This document shows positions 1 through 7,658 of a stretch of 64,000 bases of DNA, in pieces. Position 1 is the stretch's first letter. Each line of letters starts with the position of its first letter. The notes below the pieces were generated by a model. The model saw nothing but the letters and a program-made list of their open reading frames with translations, ran no database searches and had not been told where the DNA came from. Source of the DNA: Paenibacillus terricola. Its GTDB lineage: Bacteria; Bacillota; Bacilli; Paenibacillales; Paenibacillaceae. The position numbers and the translations under genes were made by a program. The stretch covers positions 186,001 through 250,000 of the forward strand of contig NZ_JACXZA010000001.1 of the NCBI RefSeq assembly GCF_014779765.1, in the 5' to 3' direction.

Positions 1-602
1 TCCTCGCTCGTATCGGCGAAGATCGTGTACACCTCATAGTTGAGAATGCCCATTTCTTCCGCTTGCTTGTTCTCATTCATGCTGGCACGGTTCGGCCAGA
101 TGTTGAACAGGCACAGACCCACGGAGAAGACGAATACGTACGTGAGCACCTTGCGGTTGACTGGCTTCATGCCGATCGAATGACGAACCGACTTGTACTT
201 TGGTCTGTACACGAGAATGGCCAGAACGATAACATCGATGAAAATAAGCAAATAATAAGGATCAAGCAGCGAATATGTGCTGTTGCCGACTTTCGTTACC
301 TTGTCTGCCTGAGCGATTGCATGATACGTGACGATGACGCCATAATACTTGTAGTACATGAGTACGGTAAAGTATAGCAGGGTCAACAGCAGGTTCGTAA
401 TCATATAGTACAGCAGCTTTCTTTTGCCCGCCAACCATTCAATAATGCAGAACACGGCCCAGAAGAACGGAATTTCCGTAACCAGCGTCATAATCGACGG
501 TCCTTCGTTGAATACAACAAACCAAGCGATGATGCTCTTGATCAGTATGAGGACGGTAAAATAAAAAAACCTTCGATGCAGTATCCGATTCAATAAGGCC
601 AC
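1..602 (-). CDS. LTA synthase family protein, N-terminal part (cut by window edge)
   Basis: This reverse-strand frame has no stop from 602 to the window edge and encodes about 200 residues. The start is GTG at 602-600, nine bases after AAGGAG. The protein has several hydrophobic segments, with NEGP at about residue 28. It ends in the segment NIWPNRASMNENKQAEEMGI followed by LNYEVY, which resembles the junction between the membrane domain and the extracellular sulfatase-like domain of LtaS-type polyglycerol-phosphate synthases. These enzymes polymerise glycerol phosphate from phosphatidylglycerol on the outer membrane face. The catalytic Thr and metal ligands lie outside the window, so LtaS, LtaP or YfnI/YqgS-type subfamily cannot be decided. 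Confidence 0.75.
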   Translation of the reverse strand, partial: MALLNRILHRRFFYFTVLILIKSIIAWFVVFNEGPSIMTLVTEIPFFWAVFCIIEWLAGKRKLLYYMITNLLLTLLYFTVLMYYKYYGVIVTYHAIAQADKVTKVGNSTYSLLDPYYLLIFIDVIVLAILVYRPKYKSVRHSIGMKPVNRKVLTYVFVFSVGLCLFNIWPNRASMNENKQAEEMGILNYEVYTIFADTSE

Positions 603-741
603 TTGTATGCACTCCTTGCTCTTTGCCAAATGTCTATAGTGTATTTTACAACTCCGCGTACTCATGTCAATATTTATAAACTCCCAATAAGGCACGGAAT
701 TGTAAATGGACTAAAAACTTGGTTACTTAGCCTAACTAAAT

Positions 742-765
742 TTATCATTTATGAAGCAATGATAA
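742..765. promoter_or_regulatory. Inverted repeat upstream of ferritin (candidate Fur-like operator)
   Basis: TTATCATT at 742-749 and AATGATAA at 758-765 form a perfect 8-bp inverted repeat with an 8-bp spacer, about 120 bp before the ferritin start. The half-sites resemble the TGATAAT half-site of Fur-type boxes, but the spacing is not the classical 7-1-7. A possible -10 (TATACT, 831-836) lies downstream with only a weak -35. Iron control is inferred from the target gene. Confidence 0.35.
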
Positions 766-886
766 CACTTCTCTTCATCTATGAATTTTGTCTGATTTGT
801 GGCATTTTTCATTGTCGACTGCTGTTGGCGTATACTATACTAGGTTCAAGCAAGCGCAAGAAAAGATTGGAAGGAGCTGATTTACC

Positions 887-1393
887 ATGAAAGACGAGTT
901 ATATAAAGCACTTAATGAGCAAATGAACTTCGAATTCTACTCGGCGCACGTCTACTTGGCTATGGCTGCTTATTGTTCTGGAGAGAACCTTGACGGATTC
1001 GCTAATTTCTTCATCGTACAAGCCGAGGAAGAACGGTTCCATGCGATGAAAATTTATAAGTTCCTTAACGACCGCGGTAAACGCGCGACGCTGGACGCGC
1101 TTGGCGCACCGAAAAACGACTACAGCTCGATTCTCGAAGCGTTCGAGGACGGTTACCATCATGAGCAGGTGAACACGCAGCGGTTCTACCACTTGTCCGA
1201 CCTTGCCTGGAATGACCGCGAGCATGCGACGATCGGCTTCCTGAAATGGTTCATCGACGAGCAGGTTGAAGAAGAAGCTCTGTTCGATAGCATTATTCAG
1301 AAGCTGAAGCGGATCGACAAAGACAGCAATGCGTTCTACACGATGGATGAAGCATTCGCAGCTCGCAGCTTTACGCCTCCTGCAGGTGAATAA
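887..1393 (+). CDS. ftnA: Bacterial non-heme ferritin
   Basis: This 168-residue protein has the usual length of bacterial ferritins, which store iron as a ferric mineral in a 24-subunit cytoplasmic cage. The ferroxidase ligands are readable: Glu16, Glu49 and His52 (in EEERFHAMK), Glu93, and Gln126 with Glu129/130 (in DEQVEEE). There is no Met-type haem ligand arrangement like that of bacterioferritin. The ATG at 887 follows AAGGAG with good spacing. The gene appears monocistronic: it is followed by a strong hairpin terminator and a convergent LytTR gene. The inverted repeat at 742-765 may be its operator. Confidence 0.93.
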   Translation: MKDELYKALNEQMNFEFYSAHVYLAMAAYCSGENLDGFANFFIVQAEEERFHAMKIYKFLNDRGKRATLDALGAPKNDYSSILEAFEDGYHHEQVNTQRFYHLSDLAWNDREHATIGFLKWFIDEQVEEEALFDSIIQKLKRIDKDSNAFYTMDEAFAARSFTPPAGE

Positions 1394-1443
1394 TAGTAAT
1401 ACGCCCAAATCGCTAAGAAGTTACTGAAATTTGAAGATATTGA

Positions 1444-1494
1444 AAAAAGCTGCCCACAGGTCATGGATTCATGAGTCCTGTGGAGCAGCTTTTT
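1444..1494 (+). terminator. Terminator between ferritin and LytTR gene
   Basis: The arms AAAAAGCTGC-CACAGG and CCTGTG-GCAGCTTTTT form a long stem with A and T tracts on both sides, so it can serve both convergent genes. Confidence 0.85.
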
Positions 1495-1530
1495 ATTGTG
1501 AAGCGATGCGGTTATGTGCGCTTCATCGGG

Positions 1531-1875
1531 TTAGGACGGAACGCGGCGGGACGCCATCATTCTCGACTTCAGCCCTTGCAGCTGGCGCTTCGTGAGCGGA
1601 AGGTTCTTCGCACCCGTCGAAGCTGCACCTAGGCAAACACTATCTTCGTTCATTGCCAGCACCTTCAGCAGATTGACATAACAGTTCGATGCCACCTCGG
1701 CGAAAGTACCTTCCTTCGTCAGCTTCGTCAGCTGCTCACGGGTCATAGGTTTCTTAAGATTGTAATTAACCCCATGGAAGCTAACAAGCCCCTGCCTGTT
1801 GACCTTGAAAAATAAAATATCCCGTTCGACCTCAAAGTCATACAAATTACGAATAGAATTCGGCGCTACACGCAT
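1531..1875 (-). CDS. LytTR DNA-binding domain protein
   Basis: This 114-residue protein is little more than one LytTR domain. It has an FEVERDILFFKV strand near residue 13, then GTFAEVASNCYVNL near residue 65, then LPLTKRQLQGLKSRM near the C-terminus, the usual pattern of LytTR all-beta DNA-binding modules. It has no receiver or membrane domain, so it would be a stand-alone transcription factor. The ATG at 1875 follows GAGGAAG. It is convergent with ferritin, and its targets are unknown. The fit to the family is good but its function is unassigned. Confidence 0.65.
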   Translation of the reverse strand: MRVAPNSIRNLYDFEVERDILFFKVNRQGLVSFHGVNYNLKKPMTREQLTKLTKEGTFAEVASNCYVNLLKVLAMNEDSVCLGAASTGAKNLPLTKRQLQGLKSRMMASRRVPS

Positions 1876-1976
1876 TCTTCCTCAAGCCCCCTCGTCGGAA
1901 GTATTGTCAGCGCTTACATTATAGCACGATCACTGCTGCACGCAAATAGGGATATCGGGCTATAGAAAGAAAAAAG

Positions 1977-1992
1977 GCGTGAAGCTTTACGC
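1977..1992 (-). terminator. Terminator overlapping the stop of the small Gln-rich gene
   Basis: On the reverse strand GCGT-AAAGCTTC-ACGC is followed by CTTTTTTC. This compact hairpin begins at the stop codon of the reverse-strand gene at 1992-2213. Confidence 0.6.
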
Positions 1993-2213
1993 TACACACC
2001 CATTTTTCTCCGATGGTTCTGCGGTTTGGCATTATTCTGGCTCTTCATCGCGTTAACGCCGCCGGTACCTTGATGCTGCTGCTGGCCGCCATTCTTGCCT
2101 TGCTTCTTCTGTGCGAGCAGCGCCTTCGCTTTCTCGGCCTGCGACATCTTCTTCGTCTCAGCTGCTGCTGTTTCTTGCGTTGCTTCTGTTGTTGGTTCGA
2201 TATGTTCGCTCAT
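1992..2213 (-). CDS. Small basic, Gln/Asn-rich hypothetical protein
   Basis: This 73-residue protein has an acidic Thr/Glu/Ala-rich N-terminal third, a helix-like segment (SQAEKAKALLAQKK), a run rich in Gln, Gly and Asn, and a basic end (HRRKMGV). I do not recognise a named family. It is supported as real by AAAGGAGTG seven bases before the ATG at 2213 and by the terminator at its stop. The low complexity suggests a disordered, possibly nucleic-acid-associated cytoplasmic protein, but that is only inference. Confidence 0.6.
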   Translation of the reverse strand: MSEHIEPTTEATQETAAAETKKMSQAEKAKALLAQKKQGKNGGQQQHQGTGGVNAMKSQNNAKPQNHRRKMGV

Positions 2214-2363
2214 AGGGGCACTCCTTTGTCAACGTCTTAATAATGGAACATTAGCATGTCTTGCAGCGCAGGTCAAGGGGGACAAAAGCCATCCTTTAGG
2301 TGTTGAATATTTATTCATATAGTTGTATATTATATTCATCAGCAAACACGGAGGATGAGGCAA

Positions 2364-3128
2364 TTGAAGATGCAATCGAAGGTGGAACAAATGATGATGA
2401 ATGCTTGGCCGGCGCTGCATACCGTTGATTATGACGGCTGGAAAGTATGCTTTGCGAGCGGCTTTACGAAACGGGCGAATGCTGTATATCCGCTGCATGA
2501 TATAGCTGGTGATCAGAATGATTGGGCGGGCAAGATCGGTGCGGTCGAGCGGATGTATGCGATGCAGGGGTTGCCTTCGATTTTCAAAATGACGGATGAG
2601 CCAAGACTGTCGCTTCTCGACCAACAGCTGTCGGTCAACGGTTATGAGAAGGAAGGAGCAACGGCGGTATTAACCTGCTCGCTCGGGCAGGTGGCGGAGC
2701 CTGCGAAGCAGACGGTGGAGATGACGATGCAGCCGACGGCTAGGTGGCTGGCTCGTTATGCCGAGATGAGCGGCAGCAGCAAGATGGATATGGCGATCAT
2801 GCAGCAGATGCTGGCGCGGATCGAGAAGCCGGCATGCTTTGTTATTTTGTATGAAGGAGATCAAGACGTTGCTTGCGGCTATGCCGTATTGGAGGACGGA
2901 TACACCGGACTGTACAGCATTGTGACTTCGCCGGCTTATCGGAATCAAGGATATGGGGAGCAGCTTGTGCTGAATTTGCTCAAGTGGGCGAAACTGAGCG
3001 GCGCATCGGAAGCTTATCTTGCGGTTGTTCAAGACAATGCACCAGCAGTTCGTCTGTATAGCAAAGTTGGGTTTACTGACGCCTATCGGTACTGGTATCG
3101 TTTGAAGTCGGCTGCAACTCTTTCCTGA
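2364..3128 (+). CDS. GNAT family N-acetyltransferase
   Basis: About 254 residues. The C-terminal half carries the acetyl-CoA binding core: SIVTSPAYRNQGYGEQL (motif A, R/Q-x-x-G-x-G), then LAVVQDNAPAVRLYSKVGF, the typical beta5-alpha4 end. The N-terminal half is a divergent second GNAT-like domain, as in many Firmicute acetyltransferases of about 250 residues. Start choice: GGAGG at 2350-2354 directly abuts the ATG at 2355, so the TTG at 2364 (nine-base spacing) is more likely. The ATG at 2370 is a second option. The substrate is unknown. Confidence 0.85.
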   Translation: MKMQSKVEQMMMNAWPALHTVDYDGWKVCFASGFTKRANAVYPLHDIAGDQNDWAGKIGAVERMYAMQGLPSIFKMTDEPRLSLLDQQLSVNGYEKEGATAVLTCSLGQVAEPAKQTVEMTMQPTARWLARYAEMSGSSKMDMAIMQQMLARIEKPACFVILYEGDQDVACGYAVLEDGYTGLYSIVTSPAYRNQGYGEQLVLNLLKWAKLSGASEAYLAVVQDNAPAVRLYSKVGFTDAYRYWYRLKSAATLS

Positions 3129-3180
3129 TTCTGGCGTATAACCCTTACATATGGAATACATATGAGAAGAGGTATACGTA

Positions 3181-3423
3181 ATGTTAGTGGATGGAGGGGC
3201 AGGTGCGTCGGCGGTGAGCGGAATCGGAATTGGGATCGTATTGTTCTTTGTGCTTATTAGCTTGTTATTCTTCGTGTTTCATATCATCTCGATCGTATGG
3301 GCCTATCGGGACGCGATACGTAAGGGGAATGAGCCGCTGTTCGCGCTAGGCGTTGCGGCATTGATATTCTTCTTCCCGATTATCGGGCTGATTGTGTACT
3401 TATTGATTCGATCGAGCAGATGA
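3181..3423 (+). CDS. Small membrane protein (PLDc_N-like)
   Basis: This 80-residue protein has two strong transmembrane segments, roughly residues 15-42 and 55-77, joined by a charged loop (YRDAIRKGNEP). The second helix contains FFPIIGLIVYLLIR, which resembles the PLDc_N/cardiolipin-synthase N-terminal hairpin found alone in many small Gram-positive membrane proteins. GAAGAGG precedes the ATG. It lies 52 bp after the GNAT gene and ends before a strong terminator, so the two may be cotranscribed. There is no catalytic domain. Confidence 0.65.
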   Translation: MLVDGGAGASAVSGIGIGIVLFFVLISLLFFVFHIISIVWAYRDAIRKGNEPLFALGVAALIFFFPIIGLIVYLLIRSSR

Positions 3424-3440
3424 TGCTTGTGGGCAAAATG

Positions 3441-3485
3441 AAAGCGGTCCTCAGAGGCGCGTGAAGCGCTGCTGAGGACCGCTTT
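3441..3485 (+). terminator. Rho-independent terminator
   Basis: AAAGCGGTCCTCAG (3441-3454) and CTGAGGACCGCTTT (3472-3485) are perfect 14-bp arms. It closes the GNAT/small membrane protein unit. Confidence 0.85.
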
Positions 3486-3529
3486 GTCGTAGGGTGAGGC
3501 GTTAGATGGTGAGGCAGCACTTGCTGTGT

Positions 3530-3859
3530 TTAGCCGCAGGGCTGCCCATCTATGTAGTAGCTGTCCTCACGATAGGTTCGGAACGCAACTTCGATCTCGG
3601 TCAAGCCGAGCTTGGCTAGCTGAGCGGTGACGGCAGACGCGAATTGGCCGCGAGCTTCGCTGCCGCGTTCGAACCAAGCGACTTCTACGAATGGGAAAGA
3701 ACGATCCCCCGTTCCACCGAATACGGACGTCGTATGCAGGCAGTCCATCGTAAAGTTGTCAGTTCCACAATCGCATATAACGGCAAGCTCCTCGGCAAGG
3801 GGTTGAGCTGCTTCACGAAGCTGCTCAGGAGCAATTCCTCGAAATAGTAAATGCGGCAT
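3530..3859 (-). CDS. DUF1904 family protein
   Basis: About 109 residues beginning MPHLLFRGIAPEQLREA, then VICDCGTDNFTMDCLHTTSVF, and ending FRTYREDSYYIDGQPCG. The layout (short alpha/beta protein with a conserved E-V-x-W-F strand, here FVEVAWFERG) fits DUF1904, a tautomerase-like domain of unknown role. The frame is open upstream to 4036, but that part is low-quality sequence overlapping repeats. The ATG at 3859 is preceded by GAGGAG and begins where family similarity begins. It lies downstream of the cyclase gene on the same strand. Confidence 0.6.
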   Translation of the reverse strand: MPHLLFRGIAPEQLREAAQPLAEELAVICDCGTDNFTMDCLHTTSVFGGTGDRSFPFVEVAWFERGSEARGQFASAVTAQLAKLGLTEIEVAFRTYREDSYYIDGQPCG

Positions 3860-3910
3860 AACTTCTGTTAGCTCCTCTCGAATAGGGCGGCTAGTGCGGC
3901 AACTGAAGAA

Positions 3911-3940
3911 GAAGCCATTCCGCGCGCCCGGAATGGCTTC
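3911..3940 (-). terminator. Hairpin between the cyclase gene and the DUF1904 gene
   Basis: GAAGCCATTCC (3911-3921) and GGAATGGCTTC (3930-3940) are perfect 11-bp arms. On the reverse strand it is followed by TTCTTC, so it may end the cyclase transcript just before the DUF1904 gene. Confidence 0.5.
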
Positions 3941-3962
3941 ATTATAGCATGTCAGTGTGTGG

Positions 3963-4061
3963 GATAAGATGCAGAACTGCATCATATGGGGGCGGGCAGC
4001 CCGCCGTGAGCGAGATAAGATGCAGAGATGCATCATATGAGTGCGAGGGGCGGCTAGCCCC
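3963..4061. repeat. Two tandem 26-bp repeats, each followed by a GC-rich hairpin
   Basis: The unit GATAAGATGCAGA-nnn-GCATCATATG occurs at 3963-3988 and 4014-4039 (23 of 26 identical, 51-bp period). Each copy is itself partly palindromic (GATGC/GCATC). Each is followed by a GC hairpin: GGCGGG-cag-CCCGCC at 3991-4005 and GGGGC-ggcta-GCCCC at 4047-4061. It lies just after the stop of the cyclase gene. Confidence 0.7.
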
Positions 4062-4078
4062 AGTGCGCGGTGTATGCC

Positions 4079-5962
4079 CTATGTGTGGAATTTGTGACGT
4101 AAACGGGCAAGGGTAAGCAACGGCCAGATCCAGTTGTTGCTCTCATAGTGCACGTACACCATACCAGCCAGACCGGCACCTGTCGGGTAGCGGTTCAACT
4201 GCGCTGGCTGCACATCGAGAGAATGGAGCAGCGCGTTGACGCCGCGCTCCAGCTCCTTCGTTGGGGCGGGCAGCGCGGCAATGAGCCCATCAAGCGCCCA
4301 TGCCGTCTGTGACGGCGTGCTGCTGCCGAGCGGAATGTAATGGCGCTGCTGGTCGCTGTAACACGACTCGCCCCAGCCGCCATCCTCATTCTGGACGGAG
4401 AGCAGCCAACGGACGGCTTTGGTGATGGCAGGGTGGTCAGGTTTTATGCCGACTGCTGTTAATCCAAGTACAACGGTGCCAGTACCGTGTGTATACGTAA
4501 TGCCCCATCTTCCGTACCAGCTGCCATCCTTCTCTTGCTGGGACAATACCCAGCGGGCTGAACGGTCGATCCACTGCTGCTTGGTCGTCATGCCAAGATC
4601 CTCGCCTAGAAAATGAAGCACGCGGGAAGTAAGGTCCGCATGGGATAGGTCGTTCACAATATCGGCTGTGCCGGAGTAATTGAATAGTCCGACTGGCAGC
4701 GGCTTGCCGTTCCGTTCGAAAGCGGGCCAACCGCCGTCGTCGTTGCGCATGGCGACGAGCCAATGAAGGCCGCGGTCCCAATCTTCTGCAGCGATCGAGG
4801 CAGGTTTATGCGGCTGAGCGGCTGATGGGTCCGTCACGAACGCACGGAGCGCCGCTGCCGTACTGTCGCAGTCGGGATAGCGGGTGCTGACGTTCGAGAA
4901 GCCCCAGCCGCCTGGCGCTGTGTCCGGCGCACGTATAGCCCAGTCACCGTAGCGGGTATGCTGGCGGAGCCGCAGGTAACGGGCGGCGCGCTGCATCGCG
5001 TCGTGGGATGATGGGAGGCCGGCTTTGCCAAGCGCATAGGCGAGCATACCGGTATCCCACACCGTCGGGGTTGCAATCTGGACCATCGGAGGTTCGCTGC
5101 ACAGCAGCGTTCGTGTGCCGCGAATGCCTTCGTTGATGATAGGGTCGGATGGAGAGCGGCCAAGCGAGACGAGGGCAAGCAGCATGAGCACAGTTGCAGT
5201 GGAGTAAGTGAGAAGCGTGCCGTCAGGCTCGATCCGTTCAAGAAGGAATGATTCTGCTTGACGATAGAGGCTGTCATCGTCTGGCGACAGCAATCCGATT
5301 AGTGATCCGAATAAGCCGTTCAATACACCGATAATGGAGGCATCGTTATGGAAGCGACGGCTTCCGCCGAGGAACAAGCTGGACAGATCTGGCGTATGTG
5401 CGGTGCGCAACGAGAACCGTTTGTTCGCCATCATAATGATCGGCACAAGATGGACACGGGCATGACCGGACATCTGGAACAAGCTCGGCAGCGGGCCGTC
5501 CTTCGAGAACATCGCATTGAGGGGGATACGGAATGACTGAGGCCACTCCGCCTGTCCGGTCACGCAGAGCAGCGTTTGAGTAAGCAATGACTGCACCTTG
5601 TTCAAGCCGCCGCGCGATCGGATAAACTGCTTCGCTTCGTCGATGATCGGGTCGCCGTCTTGATAGAGGCCGGAGATCATCAGCGCAAGCAGCGCCTCGG
5701 TTGTTGCGTCGAGGCTGCCTTCATGCTCATCAGGGAACAGCTTCCACGAGCCTTCCGCCTCGCGGCGGGATATAATTCGATCGGCTAATGAGCGGATAAG
5801 CGGCTCGTCTCGAACATCTAACAACCGTAAAGTAGTTAGAAAATAACAGTCGCTCATCGTGCCGCAATCGATGCACATCCGCCACGAGCCGTCCGGCGAT
5901 TGCATGGCTTGCAGCTGCTCCGTCATCCGATTGATCCGATTGTTAATTGCTTGCCAATCCAT
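4079..5962 (-). CDS. Squalene-hopene cyclase / sporulenol synthase family terpene cyclase
   Basis: This 627-residue protein has repeated QW motifs (QSPDGSW near 21, QNEDGGWGES and QEKDGSWYGRWG near the C-terminus), the alpha-alpha barrel signature of triterpene cyclases. The acid motif, DxDD in squalene-hopene cyclase, is DCDST at residues 364-368. The first and catalytic middle Asp are kept, but the last Asp is Ser. It probably cyclises a linear C30/C35 isoprenoid at the membrane (hopanoid- or sporulenol-like product), but product and substrate cannot be read from sequence. The ATG at 5962 follows AGGAGGT eight bases upstream. The longer frame to 6067 has no ribosome site. No isoprenoid partner genes lie nearby. 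Confidence 0.85.
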   Translation of the reverse strand: MDWQAINNRINRMTEQLQAMQSPDGSWRMCIDCGTMSDCYFLTTLRLLDVRDEPLIRSLADRIISRREAEGSWKLFPDEHEGSLDATTEALLALMISGLYQDGDPIIDEAKQFIRSRGGLNKVQSLLTQTLLCVTGQAEWPQSFRIPLNAMFSKDGPLPSLFQMSGHARVHLVPIIMMANKRFSLRTAHTPDLSSLFLGGSRRFHNDASIIGVLNGLFGSLIGLLSPDDDSLYRQAESFLLERIEPDGTLLTYSTATVLMLLALVSLGRSPSDPIINEGIRGTRTLLCSEPPMVQIATPTVWDTGMLAYALGKAGLPSSHDAMQRAARYLRLRQHTRYGDWAIRAPDTAPGGWGFSNVSTRYPDCDSTAAALRAFVTDPSAAQPHKPASIAAEDWDRGLHWLVAMRNDDGGWPAFERNGKPLPVGLFNYSGTADIVNDLSHADLTSRVLHFLGEDLGMTTKQQWIDRSARWVLSQQEKDGSWYGRWGITYTHGTGTVVLGLTAVGIKPDHPAITKAVRWLLSVQNEDGGWGESCYSDQQRHYIPLGSSTPSQTAWALDGLIAALPAPTKELERGVNALLHSLDVQPAQLNRYPTGAGLAGMVYVHYESNNWIWPLLTLARLRHKFHT

Positions 5963-6132
5963 TAATGCCGACCTCCTATTCGTCGCTCTATTTGCAATAT
6001 ATATGCGGCGCTTGAGATGGAAAGTCGGTGTAGGGAGACCTCGACTAAGAAGCTTGCGAAAGTGCATGTAGTAAGTTGGTCCGACTACGAATATGAAGCC
6101 AGTGAAATCGCAGGTTGCTTACAACAAATAAC

Positions 6133-6160
6133 AAAGCCCCAGACCAGTGGTCCGGGGCTT
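6133..6160 (-). terminator. Terminator of the secreted repeat protein gene
   Basis: AAGCCCC-a-GACC-agt-GGTC-c-GGGGCTT. On the reverse strand it is followed by TTGTTATTTGTT, so it ends the gene at 6212-7429. Confidence 0.75.
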
Positions 6161-6211
6161 CGTCCTATGTGTCGAGCATGCATCCACACCAGAGTAACGA
6201 GAGCGACTTCA

Positions 6212-7429
6212 TTACGCTGAGGTATCGGTGCTCGCGGAGTCGGCAGCGCTATTCGCTTTATGTCCGCGTTTCTCTTGCTGCCTGCCGGCTTTATCGCCGG
6301 CAGGCTTTGAGCGATTCACAATCTTCTCTGCGATTGCAGAGAGTTGGCCTGCTTGTTTGTCATATTGCTCTTGCGTGATCTTGCCGCTGCTGAGCTCAGA
6401 ATCGAGCTTTGCTGTAAGCGAACCAACGATCGCTTGCTCGACCTTATCGACGGCGATGCCCTTGTCGACAGCAACGTCAGCGATGGACTTGCCAGACTGG
6501 CGTGCAGTCTTCAGTTCGTCTTCGGTCACGCCGAGCGCCGATGCAATCGCTGCGGAGTCATAAGCGAAGCCGAAGCCGCCGTGACCGCCTCCGAATTCAC
6601 GACCATGTCCGCCGCCTTGGCGTGGGCCGTTGTCGAGAATTTGGTCAGCGATTGCGGAAGAATCCCAAGCTGGCTGTTTCTTCGTATCGGTTGTTGTTGT
6701 ATCTGTACTTGCGGCAGGTGCAGTAGACTTGTGCTCATCCAACCAAGCTACGAGCTTCGCCTTCAGCGCTTCGCGCGTAACGCCGTTTGCTTCAGCGATT
6801 TCCGCTGCAGTCTTGCCGGCTTCTTGCTCTTCTTTGAGCTGATCGGCCGTAATGCCGATCAAACTCGCAAGCTCGTCGGCTGCAATACCGAAGCCGAAGC
6901 CCGCTCTGCCGCCGCCTTTGCCCCTGAAGTCGCCGCCCTTGAAGGCAGCCCCCTTCGAGTCGAGCATTTTGTCTGCGATAGTGGATGCATCGATTGCAGG
7001 CTTGTCTTGGTTCGAGGATGTCGACGTCGACGAACCAGCCGGCAGAGCGGCTTCAATCCATGCAACGAGCTGCGCCTTAAGCGTGTCGCGGTTAATATTC
7101 AGAGAAGCTGCGATTTCAGCGAGCGACTGCGTTTGCTGCTTCTCGCGCAGATCAGCAAGACTGAGCTTCAGATAGTCTGCGATCTTTTGCTCGATAGCTG
7201 CCGTTTGGAAGCCATGTGCCTCATGACCTTGACCGCCGCCGCGTTTGCCGGAATTGCCGAACATGCCTTTGCCTGACTTGCCTGCCTGTTGAGTCGTAGA
7301 GGTTGTTGAGTCGTCAGAGGCTGCGAATACGCTGCTCGTTGCAGCGAGGCCCCCCGTAAGCGTGAGACTGAGAACTAACGCACTAAGCGTTTTTCCGTAG
7401 CGACGAATGGTTGCGGAACGAGATTTCAT
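6212..7429 (-). CDS. Secreted protein with three helical repeats and Gly-rich linkers
   Basis: 405 residues. A basic start, hydrophobic core and VFA-ASDD site (about residue 36) make a Sec signal peptide. The mature part has three related helical units: L-SLADLREKQQTQSLAEIA near 95, ITADQLKEEQEAGKTAAEIA near 195 and VTEDELKTARQSGKSIADVA near 305. Each is preceded by a Gly/His/Phe-rich stretch (GGRAGFGFG, GGHGGFGFA). The C-terminus is Lys/Ala/Ser-rich. I do not recognise a named enzyme family. The units look like a small helix-turn-helix protein fold used structurally outside the cell. AAAGGCGG precedes the ATG. It is monocistronic with its own terminator. Confidence 0.75.
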   Translation of the reverse strand: MKSRSATIRRYGKTLSALVLSLTLTGGLAATSSVFAASDDSTTSTTQQAGKSGKGMFGNSGKRGGGQGHEAHGFQTAAIEQKIADYLKLSLADLREKQQTQSLAEIAASLNINRDTLKAQLVAWIEAALPAGSSTSTSSNQDKPAIDASTIADKMLDSKGAAFKGGDFRGKGGGRAGFGFGIAADELASLIGITADQLKEEQEAGKTAAEIAEANGVTREALKAKLVAWLDEHKSTAPAASTDTTTTDTKKQPAWDSSAIADQILDNGPRQGGGHGREFGGGHGGFGFAYDSAAIASALGVTEDELKTARQSGKSIADVAVDKGIAVDKVEQAIVGSLTAKLDSELSSGKITQEQYDKQAGQLSAIAEKIVNRSKPAGDKAGRQQEKRGHKANSAADSASTDTSA

Positions 7430-7605
7430 TGTCTACCGCCTTTCGTGTGGAAATGGAGTGACTGGTTAACCAACACAGGAAACGGGTTCATGAACATCCT
7501 TAATTTACCCTGTCAATATGAACAGGGGATGAACATAGCCTTTAATTCAGCTTAAAATTGCGCATTTACATATAATTGTTTTTTACATACTAAATTTATG
7601 GGGGC

Positions 7606-7641
7606 AATTGTAAGATGGAGATAGCCTACAAGCTTACAATT
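7606..7641. promoter_or_regulatory. Perfect 9-bp inverted repeat upstream of the nucleotidyltransferase gene
   Basis: AATTGTAAG (7606-7614) and CTTACAATT (7633-7641) are separated by 18 bp and end a few bases before the ribosome site of the gene at 7659. This could be an operator or a 5'-leader hairpin. No adjacent regulator gene points to a specific factor. Confidence 0.4.
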
Positions 7642-7658
7642 AAGGGGGACTTACAACG

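Noticed and set aside
603-890. 95-codon frame upstream of ferritin
   Set aside because: It lies in AT-rich promoter DNA, has no ribosome site and overlaps the inverted repeat at 742-765. Composition looks non-coding.
899-1408. 169-codon reverse frame antisense to ferritin
   Set aside because: It is the mirror frame of a well-supported ferritin gene and has no family match or ribosome site.
3860-4036. N-terminal extension of the DUF1904 frame
   Set aside because: The extension runs through the hairpin and tandem repeats, and family similarity begins at the ATG at 3859 with its own ribosome site.
5963-6067. 35-residue extension of the terpene cyclase
   Set aside because: AGGAGGT is correctly placed for the ATG at 5962. 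The extension lacks a ribosome site and similarity.
6344-7276. 310-codon forward frame within the secreted repeat gene
   Set aside because: Cys-rich shadow of the repetitive reverse-strand gene. No start signal and no recognisable domain.
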